Below are positions 16,965 through 24,722 of a stretch of DNA of 64,000 nt, piece by piece. The stretch comes from an uncultured Acetobacterium sp. (GTDB lineage Bacteria; Bacillota; Clostridia; Eubacteriales; Eubacteriaceae): assembly GCF_963664135.1 (NCBI RefSeq), contig NZ_OY760905.1, forward strand, positions 1,886,736-1,950,735, in the 5' to 3' direction. Below the pieces are notes generated by a model. That model was given only the letters and a program-made list of their open reading frames with translations. It made no database searches and was not told where the DNA came from. Position numbers and translations under genes: made by a program. Each line of letters starts with the position of its first letter. Position 1 is the stretch's first letter.

Positions 16965-17579
16965 TTAAATAGGAAGATGAGCAGTAATGTTAGAAAGCTT
17001 TGACCCGTCCCGATTTAATAATAATCTTTTGTCTACCACCAATTTATAGTTTTCTTTGGCCAGCACATCGTTAGCTTCAGCTAGCACATTAAAAAATGAA
17101 TCGGATACATTCATTTCATCAACTACAATTGTGTCTACTGGCGCACCGCATTCTTCTCTCAACGTAGTAATAAAACTATCCAGAGACCGACAGTCGTGAA
17201 TTAGCATTGTTTTATTTCTAGTATATGCCGTCATGTTTTCAATAGATAGATTTAAAAAATTCTTATTATGCTTTTTATAATTATTTCCCCACTCCACCAT
17301 CGCCTCAAGAACGGTTCTTAAACTTTCCCCTACTTCAGTAAGTGTATATTCTACTCGGGGTGGAACTTCGGCATAAACTTTCCTGACTAACAGTCCTGCC
17401 GCTTCCATTTGCCTGAGATTAGCAGTCAACACTTTTTGCGTAATGTTGCCAACTGTCTTTTTTAGCTCACCGAATCGTTTTGTTCCGTCTAGTAAATCTC
17501 GGATAATCATTACTTTCCATTTGTTTTCAATCAAAGATAATGTCGTTTCTACTGGACATAATATTGAATTATCATTCAT
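16965..17579 (-). CDS. HxlR family regulator with an extra C-terminal domain
   Basis: A 204-residue regulator. Residues about 5-105 are a standard HxlR winged helix (CPVETTLSLIENKWKVMIIR, ITQKVLTANLRQMEAAGLL, PPRVEYTLTEVGESL). A further 95 or so residues follow that most HxlR proteins lack; they include two Cys (HDCRSLDSF, REECGAPVD) and may sense a ligand or redox state. ATG 17579 is preferred because AAAGGAG precedes it. Divergent from the MBL-fold gene, with palindromes between them, one of which recurs upstream of the PNPOx-fold gene about 3 kb away. Confidence 0.85.
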   Translation of the reverse strand: MNDNSILCPVETTLSLIENKWKVMIIRDLLDGTKRFGELKKTVGNITQKVLTANLRQMEAAGLLVRKVYAEVPPRVEYTLTEVGESLRTVLEAMVEWGNNYKKHNKNFLNLSIENMTAYTRNKTMLIHDCRSLDSFITTLREECGAPVDTIVVDEMNVSDSFFNVLAEANDVLAKENYKLVVDKRLLLNRDGSKLSNITAHLPI

Positions 17580-17600
17580 ACAACGCGCTCCTTTCTCATT

Positions 17601-17641
17601 AGTATCCAAATGGATACTATAGCACAATATTGTGCTTACTT
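17601..17641. promoter_or_regulatory. Putative HxlR operator, copy 1
   Basis: Two adjacent perfect palindromes, AGTATCC-AAAT-GGATACT (17601-17618) and GCACAATATTGTGC (17622-17635), lie 22 bases upstream of the hxlR start. The whole segment matches one upstream of the PNPOx-fold gene in the same order and spacing, which marks it as a shared regulatory element. Confidence 0.6.
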
Positions 17642-17770
17642 CTCAAGTGATACTGTATCTAGTATACTTCATTTAGAAACACAATTCAACTGCATGTGTC
17701 AGGTAGCTAGCTCATAAAATTCTAGCCAACTTAACATGCAAATCAAATTAATGAAGAGAGGTCTATCAAA

Positions 17771-18616
17771 ATGAAAACAATTAATTTACAGGCAGGGACA
17801 GTAACAACAAATGAATTTTCAAATTTCTCAATCCACACTTACACTTCACCGGAGTCAGGCGGATTTGTGAATTCTCAAATTATCGAGACCAGCAATCACC
17901 TTATTCTTGTAGACACGCAGTACTTGCTGCCATTTGCGACCGAATTGAAAGAATATTTGTCAGGTATCAAAAAACCAATTGAAAGAATTATTATCTCCCA
18001 TTCACATCCAGATCATTGGTTTGGGAATGAATTCTTTCAGGATCAAAAGATTTTTGCGCTGCAAGAAGTTCGTGCGATCCTTGAGCAAGCCGGCGATGCA
18101 ATTGTCGAAAGCTATCAGTTTATGAACGAAAATGATTCTTTAGTTCCAACGGCAAAAACACTTCCAAACTCCACTTTGAAGGAAGGATTATTTACCCTGG
18201 ATGGCGTGGAATTCTCAGTTATTAAGTTTACAGATATAGAAGACGCCATTATTGCAGGCATCGAAATTTTGAAAGAGAATATTCTGATCGCTCAAGATAT
18301 TGTTTATGATTTTACGCATGCATTTACAGCAGAATTAGCCAATGGACAAAACAAATGGATTGAAATTCTTGAAAGCATCCAATCAAAGAATTATTCATTA
18401 ATCTTAGGTGGACATGGCACCCCTTCCGCGGGAGACATTTTAACTCCTGCAATAGCCTACCTTCACGACGCGACAATTGCAATTCAAAAAGCCTTAAAAG
18501 AGGGTAATGATAAAGAAAGCAAAACACAAATTTATAGTCAGTCCATGCTTGGAAAATATCCCGAATTTAAAGCCCCGAGTTTAGTTCAACTGTGTTCAAA
18601 CTATATGTTTAATTAG
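17771..18616 (+). CDS. Metallo-beta-lactamase-fold hydrolase
   Basis: A 281-residue protein with the metal-binding signature HSHPDH at about 77-82 and a later HGTP near 217. The fold covers a wide range of hydrolases and oxidoreductases; a beta-lactamase role is not implied. AAGAGAGG precedes the ATG. Divergent from an HxlR regulator that likely controls it, and ends in a strong terminator. Substrate unknown. Confidence 0.82.
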   Translation: MKTINLQAGTVTTNEFSNFSIHTYTSPESGGFVNSQIIETSNHLILVDTQYLLPFATELKEYLSGIKKPIERIIISHSHPDHWFGNEFFQDQKIFALQEVRAILEQAGDAIVESYQFMNENDSLVPTAKTLPNSTLKEGLFTLDGVEFSVIKFTDIEDAIIAGIEILKENILIAQDIVYDFTHAFTAELANGQNKWIEILESIQSKNYSLILGGHGTPSAGDILTPAIAYLHDATIAIQKALKEGNDKESKTQIYSQSMLGKYPEFKAPSLVQLCSNYMFN

Positions 18617-18647
18617 ATTTATCAAAACCATCCGATAATCTTTTTAC

Positions 18648-18690
18648 AAAAAGCAAAGCATTGATGCATCTAGTCAGTGCTTTGCTTTTT
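18648..18690 (+). terminator. Terminator after the MBL-fold gene
   Basis: Perfect 13-bp stem AAAAAGCAAAGCA/TGCTTTGCTTTTT around a 17-base loop; self-complementary ends allow either direction. Confidence 0.85.
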
Positions 18691-18779
18691 CCCTGTATGC
18701 GCAATTGCAAATATTCTGTCAGTTACTCTTTGTCATTTTTTAGCTGATTGTCGGATTTTCTTGAAAGGGTTTATCGGAC

Positions 18780-19562
18780 TCAAGATATATATCCGTTCTG
18801 TTCTGCATATAATGCTATTTGATGGTCTAATTGTTCCCAATATAATCGGCTTCTTCCTTGATATATTTCTTGATATAACGGGATTAAGTCGGGATAGCGA
18901 TTTTCAATATATTCCAGTATGACGGGTTTATATTCTCCTCTGAGGTTCAAGTTTTCAAGCCAGATATAATCACATTGATTTTTAATCTTCTCAATAATTG
19001 CAACCACATCTGTTATTCCTGGAAAAATCGGTGATATAAAGCAGGTCGTACGAATTCCCGCATCGTGAAAAATCTTCATGGCAGCAATTCTCTGTTCAAC
19101 CGTAGCGGCCGTATCCATGTCAGTGCGGAAATCTTCGTCTAACGTATTAATCGACCAGCATACCAACGGATTGGGGAATGTTTTTATCAAGTCTAAGTCT
19201 CGCAGTACCAGATCTGACTTGGTCGTAATAATAAGGTTTGCTTCGCTCCCCTTCATTTGCTCTAAAAACAAACGTGTGCGTCTATATTTCTCTTCCCATG
19301 GATGATACCCATCAGTAACCGAACCAATGATAATTGTTTCGCCTTTGTATCGCTTCGGGTTGCGTATAGGGGGCCAATTCTTAACATCCAGAAAGCTTCC
19401 CCATGGCTCCTTGTGGTTGGTAAAACGCTTCATAAAAGTAGCATAATAATATTTGCAACTATGAGGACATCCCACATACGGATTAACCGAATAACCTGCG
19501 ATGGGCAGATTAGATTTTGTCAAAATACTTTTTGTATCAATCTCTTGAATCTTATCGATCAT
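18780..19562 (-). CDS. SPL-like radical SAM protein lacking the third cluster cysteine
   Basis: A 260-residue protein resembling the spore-photoproduct-lyase-like radical SAM family in length and in motifs (NPYVGCPHSCKYYYATFMKR, GSVTDGYHPWE, SISPIFPG-like CFISPIFPGITD). Family members carry CxxxCxxC to hold the 4Fe-4S cluster; here the third Cys position is Tyr (codon TAT), one base away from TGT. The rest of the protein is intact and without stops. Either the enzyme is inactive or the cluster is held differently. AGAGGA precedes the ATG. It lies downstream of the flavin reductase on the same strand. Confidence 0.8.
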   Translation of the reverse strand: MIDKIQEIDTKSILTKSNLPIAGYSVNPYVGCPHSCKYYYATFMKRFTNHKEPWGSFLDVKNWPPIRNPKRYKGETIIIGSVTDGYHPWEEKYRRTRLFLEQMKGSEANLIITTKSDLVLRDLDLIKTFPNPLVCWSINTLDEDFRTDMDTAATVEQRIAAMKIFHDAGIRTTCFISPIFPGITDVVAIIEKIKNQCDYIWLENLNLRGEYKPVILEYIENRYPDLIPLYQEIYQGRSRLYWEQLDHQIALYAEQNGYIS

Positions 19563-19672
19563 CAGTCTATTCCTCTCTTACTTTAATCAGCACTGGTTTA
19601 GTCATCATATTCATAACCAACAAAGTCTGCATAGTAATATCGATAATCACATCCTATGTAACTCCTAAACGT

Positions 19673-20245
19673 TTATTCATCCAATCCAGTATACTTCCAA
19701 TCGCCCAAATTCCCTTTTTTTTCAAGCCCATAATAGCTGTTTTGTGATACAAGAGCCGGCGATTCCTTTTCTAAACGATGTTGATGTGAATCAACAACAA
19801 TTTCATTAGAAGCCAACGTATTTGCAATCCTGCAAATGAAAATGTCACTGCCATTAAGCGCAATTGTTTTTTTAACTTCAAGCTCATAACTCATCGGACT
19901 TTCTTGTAGAATTGGTACATTTAAAACTTCACCGGGAATCAGTTCTGCTAATTTTGTAATTTCTTTTCCATCATAACCATTTTTATGACCCAAGTAATCT
20001 GCAATTGGTAGAATGGTTTCTGTCACTAGATTAGCAGAGAACACTCCTGTCTCTTTTATTATATCTTTTGTAAGTTTATTACCATCTAAGCAAACCATGA
20101 CCGATAATTCATCATCCCAGCAGAAGTTAAGCCAACAAAAAAGACCTAAGTTTGCCTTACCGTCTTCCTTGTATGTCCCCAAAATAAACAACTGCATCGG
20201 ATGCGGTATAAACATTTTTGTCACGTCGATCGATGTTTTTTCCAT
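19673..20245 (-). CDS. Flavin reductase-like (flavoredoxin-type) protein
   Basis: A 190-residue FMN-binding split-barrel protein of the flavin reductase/flavoredoxin type: MFIPHPMQLFILGTY near the start, then LTKDIIKETGVFSANLV and CRIANTLASNEIVVD. It would transfer electrons through bound FMN. ATG 20245 follows GGGAGG; the upstream in-frame start is less likely. It is 39 bases after the PNPOx-fold gene on the same strand and probably co-transcribed with it. Confidence 0.8.
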   Translation of the reverse strand: MEKTSIDVTKMFIPHPMQLFILGTYKEDGKANLGLFCWLNFCWDDELSVMVCLDGNKLTKDIIKETGVFSANLVTETILPIADYLGHKNGYDGKEITKLAELIPGEVLNVPILQESPMSYELEVKKTIALNGSDIFICRIANTLASNEIVVDSHQHRLEKESPALVSQNSYYGLEKKGNLGDWKYTGLDE

Positions 20246-20284
20246 ACTCAAGCCCTCCCTTTTCAAACTGCTTGTTTCCGGGTA

Positions 20285-20686
20285 TCAGAGACTAATCTCC
20301 TTTGGCGGATTTCCAGACATATCCGCAATTACTGCGGTTGCATCTTCCAGATAAAATGCCTCGAGAAGTGGATTGTCTGCTGTCTGATACTGTCCCTTAA
20401 TGATTGGGTTCTCCATCATCGCTTCTTTAACCGACATGTTATTCTCAAAAATTGCTTTACCACTTAGTCTTAACCATACGTAATCCGGGCTTGAAATGCA
20501 AACCTCCACATGAGGATTCTGTTGCATCTCTGTATAGACCTCTTTTTTATTATTTGTTCCAAACCACAGTTTACCCTCTTTTTCAAAACAGAACATAAAC
20601 GGACGACATTTTGCCTTGCCATCACGTCCAACCGTTGCAAAATATTGCAACGGATTTTTAGATAAAAACTTTACGACTTCCTTCAT
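20285..20686 (-). CDS. Pyridoxamine 5'-phosphate oxidase-fold flavoprotein
   Basis: A 133-residue single-domain PNPOx-like split barrel. Key stretches are LQYFATVGRDGKAKCRPFM, FGTNNKKEVYTEMQQNP and VEVCISSPDYVWLRLSGKA. Such small proteins bind FMN or F420-like cofactors and reduce diverse compounds. GGAGG precedes the ATG. First gene of the PNPOx-flavin reductase-radical SAM stretch, with a copy of the HxlR-region palindromes 80 bases upstream. Confidence 0.82.
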   Translation of the reverse strand: MKEVVKFLSKNPLQYFATVGRDGKAKCRPFMFCFEKEGKLWFGTNNKKEVYTEMQQNPHVEVCISSPDYVWLRLSGKAIFENNMSVKEAMMENPIIKGQYQTADNPLLEAFYLEDATAVIADMSGNPPKEISL

Positions 20687-20766
20687 TTTATAGACCTCCA
20701 GGTGAAAATTTATTAGGCATCTTAATGATACCTCTTTTATTTTAGAACTCCAGATTTATAATGTAA

Positions 20767-20806
20767 AGTAGGCACAATGTTGTAACAAGGTATCCATATG
20801 ATACTA
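20767..20806. promoter_or_regulatory. Putative HxlR operator, copy 2
   Basis: Read on the minus strand, AGTATCATATGGATACC is followed by GTTACAACATTGTGCCTACTT. This aligns with the element at 17601-17641 over about 40 bases with one gap, including both palindromic halves and the spacing between them. It lies about 80 bases before the PNPOx-fold start. Confidence 0.6.
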
Positions 20807-20869
20807 ATAGAACCGCTATATTATCTGGAACATTATATTAATTTCAGATAATTCCAATCACTGAAAATA

Positions 20870-21631
20870 TCACATTCTTTGATCTTGTCCAAGAAAAAAA
20901 TCCACCAGCTCAGTCGTGGCTGTTTCTGCTAGAAACAACTCTTGACCAGTTAACCCTGCTTCCATAATTTCTTGAAGCAGTCCAATTTCAGCGATAATAC
21001 TCTCGGGCTTTTCTATGCTTTCATACATCAGCTTTTTGTTTTCATCTGTGGTCTTATTAAGCACATAATAAATCGGTTTTCCAATACTTATAGCTAAATC
21101 CGCAATTTTTTTCGAGAGCCTCAGCGATTCAAAAGACGGATCCACAATCATAAGAATGACATCCACCCCATTATCGATGCTTCTTCCAAAATGTTCAACG
21201 CCAGCCTCCATATCAATAAGAGTTACCTGATTCTCATTCAACTGAAGATTTGCAATGAATTGTCCAATCACAGTACCCATGGCGCATGAACAACCCTCAT
21301 TGGCCTGGTTGATTTTCCCGCTTACCATCAGTTTTATAGAGCCTTTTTCCGAGAAGTACCCCTCTGGAATATCCGCAATCGTCCATTGTTCATGAAAAAA
21401 CTGATGACTGAATTTGGAAAGCATCATATTGTTCAACACTTTTTCCTTACCACCAAAATAGCCGGTAAAACCTTTTGGCATTTCCATTCCCAGTTGTGCA
21501 TGTAGTCCATAGTTTGACTCGTCCGAATCAATGATCAACACTTCTTTATTTTTATTCGCCAGTGCTTTTGCCAGGAGGGTGGTAATTGTGCTTTTTCCAC
21601 AGCCTCCTTTTCCACATATCGCAATTCTCAT
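20870..21631 (-). CDS. cooC: CooC-type nickel-insertion ATPase (third copy)
   Basis: A 253-residue SIMIBI ATPase. The deviant Walker A is GKGGCGKST at 7-15, DSDESNYGLHAQLGM near 37-51, the CxC motif appears as EGCSCAMG near 113, and DMEAGVEHFGRS near 139. It differs from both copies at 14-16 kb. It starts 5 bases after a 45-codon fused remnant of two other CooC genes, so it may once have been the last gene of a second CooC operon and may still be transcribed from that promoter. Client enzyme unknown. Confidence 0.87.
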   Translation of the reverse strand: MRIAICGKGGCGKSTITTLLAKALANKNKEVLIIDSDESNYGLHAQLGMEMPKGFTGYFGGKEKVLNNMMLSKFSHQFFHEQWTIADIPEGYFSEKGSIKLMVSGKINQANEGCSCAMGTVIGQFIANLQLNENQVTLIDMEAGVEHFGRSIDNGVDVILMIVDPSFESLRLSKKIADLAISIGKPIYYVLNKTTDENKKLMYESIEKPESIIAEIGLLQEIMEAGLTGQELFLAETATTELVDFFLGQDQRM

Positions 21632-21636
21632 CGTTA

Positions 21637-21774
21637 TTATTCCATCCTTTTTTTTATTTGTATAATCTCGTCGAGCAGCCCTTTGCCACTTTCACTCAAA
21701 TATTGAATCAGTAATCCACATAGGGTTGTTTTCCCCACTCCACCCTTACCTGCTAATGCGATAATATGACCCAT
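21637..21774 (-). pseudogene. Chimeric CooC remnant: N-terminus of one copy joined to C-terminus of another
   Basis: A 45-codon frame. The first 31 residues (MGHIIALAGKGGVGKTTLCG, then LLIQYLSESGK) almost match the start of the CooC at 15261-16031. The last residues (GLLDEIIQIKKRME) match the end of the CooC at 14051-14818 (GLIDEIIRIKERIE). An in-frame deletion across a second copy of the cooC-small gene-zinc ribbon-cooC operon would produce exactly this. The Walker A is kept but nothing else of the ATPase remains. The promoter region upstream is also a copy of the 16.0-16.2 kb region. Confidence 0.8.
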
Positions 21775-21802
21775 CTTCTTCTCCTTTACAGATTGTAACA
21801 TT

Positions 21803-21819
21803 ATCAACACTGTGTTGAT
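21803..21819. promoter_or_regulatory. Palindrome upstream of the chimeric CooC remnant
   Basis: Perfect inverted repeat ATCAACAC-t-GTGTTGAT. The homologous position at 16.05-16.09 kb has scattered CAACA...TGTTG halves. A regulator site is possible. Confidence 0.45.
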
Positions 21820-21928
21820 TATCTGTCTCTGTATTTATTATAATTAAAGCGTGAATTTGTTCAAGCATCAATTTTTTCAATTTGTTTTGTTTATCAACAG
21901 ATTTATAAATTTGTCAATTATAGGAGTT

Positions 21929-21975
21929 ATGATACGTCATCTACAAGAAAAAAAGTTCGATCACCGTACACATGG
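21929..21975 (+). pseudogene. Remnant of a tetR start
   Basis: Upstream sequence from about 21850 to 21928, including CAATTTGTTTTGTTTATCAA and a degenerate palindrome, matches the region before the tetR gene at 16196. After AGGAG and ATG only about 14 codons (MIRHLQEKKFDHRTH) resemble MRNQEVKKNDRRTRYT before homology ends at a GC-rich segment. The open frame continues to about 22099 but the rest is unlike any TetR protein. Confidence 0.7.
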
Positions 21976-22040
21976 CACTACCTGCATGTGCTCGGGACTT
22001 TCACCCGTTAGGTTGCGCCCACGCCGGGCACACCGCCAAA
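21976..22040. other. GC-rich foreign-looking segment at the break point of the tetR remnant
   Basis: About 65 bases containing GCATGTGCTCGGGACTTTCA and GTTGCGCCCACGCCGGGCAC, much richer in GC than the sequence on either side. It starts where the similarity to tetR stops and ends at a terminator. It may be the end of a former mobile element or a hairpin-rich relic; no family could be named from sequence alone. Confidence 0.4.
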
Positions 22041-22041
22041 T

Positions 22042-22074
22042 AAAAAAACAGGGTTCTATACCCTGTTTTTTATC
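22042..22074. terminator. Bidirectional terminator at the end of the ubiD-lpdD operon
   Basis: Stem AAAACAGGGT/ACCCTGTTTT with a 4-base loop and A and T runs on both sides. It overlaps the last codons of the lpdD-like gene on the minus strand. Confidence 0.85.
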
Positions 22075-22433
22075 ATTCTTTCTGATTCATTTTTTTTAAT
22101 GGTTTTTAAAACTTGAACCATCCCGATGTCCGCATTAGCAATAACCTTAGCAATTTCTTCCCGGCTAATATCGTCCAGATGAAATCCCGCTACTACGGTA
22201 CAGACACAATGAAAAGTTTCCGACACTTTTTTTGCCAGCGGAATCGCCAGGGCATCATCTTTATGGGATTGGGGGGTGTAACTGCTCAGTCGGCCATCAT
22301 CGCCAATGGCAGTACAGCCGATATGGGCATCCCCGCCGGTTAAGAGAATCAGCCAGTCATTGCCGACGGGTATGATCTCATAATTAAGGGCCGTTTTTCC
22401 GGTACCCTGGGTCAGTTTGATATGCTCATTCAT
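22056..22433 (-). CDS. LpdD-like prenylated-flavin chaperone/UbiD-associated subunit
   Basis: A 125-residue protein ending the ubiD operon. The stretches LTGGDAHIGCTAIGDDG, SHKDDALAIPLAKKVS and CVCTVVAGFHLDDISREE resemble the small LpdD-type proteins encoded with UbiD decarboxylases (as in gallate decarboxylase operons), thought to help deliver prenylated FMN. Its ATG overlaps the ubiX stop (ATGAATGA) with GAGGAT just upstream, so it is translationally coupled. The last residues run into the terminator. The family call is from memory of the motif and should be checked. Confidence 0.72.
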   Translation of the reverse strand: MNEHIKLTQGTGKTALNYEIIPVGNDWLILLTGGDAHIGCTAIGDDGRLSSYTPQSHKDDALAIPLAKKVSETFHCVCTVVAGFHLDDISREEIAKVIANADIGMVQVLKTIKKNESERMIKNRV

Positions 22434-22995
22434 GGCTATCCTCATGGCCCCAGCGGGTAAATAGATTGTGGGGGATCTTGAGCATATCAAAGACCTTACC
22501 GACACTCTGGTTAATCACATCATCAATTGATTGGGGTTTATGGTAAAAACCCGGCATCGGTGGTAAAATAATCCCGCCAGCCTCGGTAACTGCGGTCATA
22601 TTCCGGAGATGAATCAAGGTCAGCGGGGTTTCCCGAACCATCAAAATCAGCGGTTTGCGTTCTTTTAAGGCTACATCGCCAATCCGGACGATCAAGTTAT
22701 CGCTAAATCCATTGGCGATGCCAGCCAGGGTTTTCATGCTGCAGGGGGCAATCACCGTGGCGTCAATGCCGTAGGAGCCACTGGACACAGCAGCAGCCAT
22801 ATCCCGGCAGTCGTAGACCTGGTCGGCCAGTGATAGCACATAGTCTTCAGAATAACTGGTTTCTAGGCCAATGGTTTTGCTGCCCCATTCACTTAAGACA
22901 AGTGAGACATGGTGTTCGGTATTTTTTAAAGCTTCCAGCAACCGGATGCCATAAACGACCCCAGATGCCCCGGTAATTCCCACTGCAATTTTCAT
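22426..22995 (-). CDS. ubiX: Flavin prenyltransferase
   Basis: Makes prenylated FMN, the cofactor of UbiD-type decarboxylases, from FMN and dimethylallyl phosphate. The 189 residues fit the family. VGITGASGVVYGIRLLEAL is the flavin-binding start, VIAPCSMKTLAGIANG (about 80-95) holds the conserved Ser/Lys region, and PLILMVRETPLTLIHLRNM (about 114-132) is diagnostic. It overlaps hyuB by 4 bases and the lpdD-like gene by 8. Presence beside ubiD in one operon implies it serves that decarboxylase rather than quinone synthesis. Confidence 0.93.
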   Translation of the reverse strand: MKIAVGITGASGVVYGIRLLEALKNTEHHVSLVLSEWGSKTIGLETSYSEDYVLSLADQVYDCRDMAAAVSSGSYGIDATVIAPCSMKTLAGIANGFSDNLIVRIGDVALKERKPLILMVRETPLTLIHLRNMTAVTEAGGIILPPMPGFYHKPQSIDDVINQSVGKVFDMLKIPHNLFTRWGHEDSHE

Positions 22996-24722
22996 GAAAG
23001 GTTTCTCCGTTTTTCTGTTTTTTCATAATCGATGCCCGCTTCATTAATGATGACCCCATAAACTGCTTCGGCGGTTTCTTTGGAAATAATCTCATCGAGT
23101 ACATCGTCATAGACTTTTTGCGGGGGTCGTTTCATCGGCTCGCCCCAGCCGCCGCCACTGCTGGTATTCAGGTAAATCCGATCACCTTTCACCGCATGGC
23201 GGGGGGCTTCCTTACTTTCCATGATGATTTTCTCGCCGTCATGAACAAAAACGCTGCGGTTCAGGCTGCCCTGATGCCCGCCTCGGAGCCCATAGGGAGC
23301 AAATTTAATGCCATCGCCAAAATTGACCACATCGCCTTTTTCGGCAGTGATCTCAAAGGCATATTTCATGCCGGAGCCACCGCGATACTCGCCGGCTCCG
23401 GCGGTATCGCCATCCATTTCATGATGCAGGGTCATATGCGGGTACTGGACCTCATTGGATTCGATATTCGGTGCCTTGACCCCGCCAAAATTCGATAAGG
23501 TCGCCATATAGGGTTTGCCGTCATGGCCGGACATGGCGCCGCCACTGCCCAGCGAACAGAAGGAAAAGCCGACGTAGTAGCGATCATTCCGGGGATCCAC
23601 GCCATAAAAAGATGGCCCCAAATAACGATGGTAGCCAGCGGATACCCGACCCGACTGCGCCTGATCCAAAGCTTTGAAGATCACGCCGATGATCTCACTG
23701 GCCGGGGTCAGGGTGCAAAGGGTCATCGGTGCCGGGAGATTGGGATTAACCAGCGAGCCCACTGGCAGATTGACCTCAATACAACGGAAAGCGCCACTGT
23801 TCCGGGGAATGTCTTTGCCCAGAAACCACAGGGCGGCAATCCCGGAAGCACAGGTGGCCGTCACCACCGAGGTGTTGATAAAGCCTTTAACCTGGGCATC
23901 GGTGCCGGAAAAATCCACCAGCATCCGGTCGCCGGTGATGGTAACTGCCACCGCAATTTTGACCGGTTCGGTCTGAAAACCGTCGTCATCAATATAATCC
24001 ACCGCCGTGTAGGTGCCATCAGGAATGGCGGCAATCCGCTGGCGGGTCAGAGTTTCGGTCTGAATCAACGACTCCGTCACCGCTTTCTTCACGGTGGCCA
24101 CCGAATAGGTGCTTAACATCTCTTTGATCCGTCGGGCTGCCAGTCGGTTGGAACCGATCTGAGCCAGAAAATCGCTGGTGAGCATTTCCGGATTCCGGGT
24201 ATTCAGTCGGATCAGCTCTAGCACATCGGTAATCATTTCGTTATTTTTCATCAGGCGGGTCGGCGGAATCCGCAGCCCTTCCTGAAAGATCTCCGTCGCC
24301 TTGGGGTTGTAGCTGCCAGCGGTGGAACCGCCGATGTCACCATGATGGGCGCGGCTGACACAAAAAAACAACAATTTGTCCTCATAAAACACCGGGGTAA
24401 TGATTCCGATATCTGGCAGATGGTTGCCGCCGTCATAGGGATCATTGATAATAAAAACGTCGCCATCTTCGATGACTCCTCCAAATTTTCGCAGCACTGC
24501 TTTAACGCTGAAGGATCCCGCTGTAGCTAGGATCGGGATGCCGCTGAGTTGGGAGACCAACTCGCCGTCTTCATCGCAAATACAGCAGGCAAAATCACAG
24601 GCTTCGGCAAAAATTGGGGAATGAGCCGAGCGCTCCAGGGCGATGCCCATTTCACTGGTGATGCTGTCCAGCCGGTTCATAATTACGGTGCGGTTAATGA
24701 TATCGTCAGTTCGCTGATTCAT
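22992..24722 (-). CDS. hyuB: Hydantoinase B/oxoprolinase-type subunit
   Basis: A 576-residue protein of the HyuB family, which pairs with HyuA in ATP-dependent N-methylhydantoinase and 5-oxoprolinase and also in acetone/acetophenone carboxylases. Recognisable parts are DPYDGGNHLPDIGIITPVF (about 96-114), SRAHHGDIGGSTAGSYNP (about 123-140) and the C-terminal GGSGMKYAFEI and SSGGGWGEP. It overlaps hyuA by 17 bases and ubiX by 4, so the proteins are made together. The reaction is not fixed by sequence; its place in a UbiD operon points to a substrate that is both activated or hydrolysed with ATP and decarboxylated or carboxylated. Confidence 0.87.
   Translation of the reverse strand: MNQRTDDIINRTVIMNRLDSITSEMGIALERSAHSPIFAEACDFACCICDEDGELVSQLSGIPILATAGSFSVKAVLRKFGGVIEDGDVFIINDPYDGGNHLPDIGIITPVFYEDKLLFFCVSRAHHGDIGGSTAGSYNPKATEIFQEGLRIPPTRLMKNNEMITDVLELIRLNTRNPEMLTSDFLAQIGSNRLAARRIKEMLSTYSVATVKKAVTESLIQTETLTRQRIAAIPDGTYTAVDYIDDDGFQTEPVKIAVAVTITGDRMLVDFSGTDAQVKGFINTSVVTATCASGIAALWFLGKDIPRNSGAFRCIEVNLPVGSLVNPNLPAPMTLCTLTPASEIIGVIFKALDQAQSGRVSAGYHRYLGPSFYGVDPRNDRYYVGFSFCSLGSGGAMSGHDGKPYMATLSNFGGVKAPNIESNEVQYPHMTLHHEMDGDTAGAGEYRGGSGMKYAFEITAEKGDVVNFGDGIKFAPYGLRGGHQGSLNRSVFVHDGEKIIMESKEAPRHAVKGDRIYLNTSSGGGWGEPMKRPPQKVYDDVLDEIISKETAEAVYGVIINEAGIDYEKTEKRRNLS

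Noticed and set aside
21929..22099. Full 56-codon frame at the tetR remnant as a real gene
   Set aside because: Only the first 14 or so codons resemble TetR; the rest is GC-rich junk and terminator sequence.
23118..24116. Long open frames antisense to hyuB
   Set aside because: They mirror a GC-richer real gene whose frame carries clear HyuB motifs; antisense frames are a composition effect.
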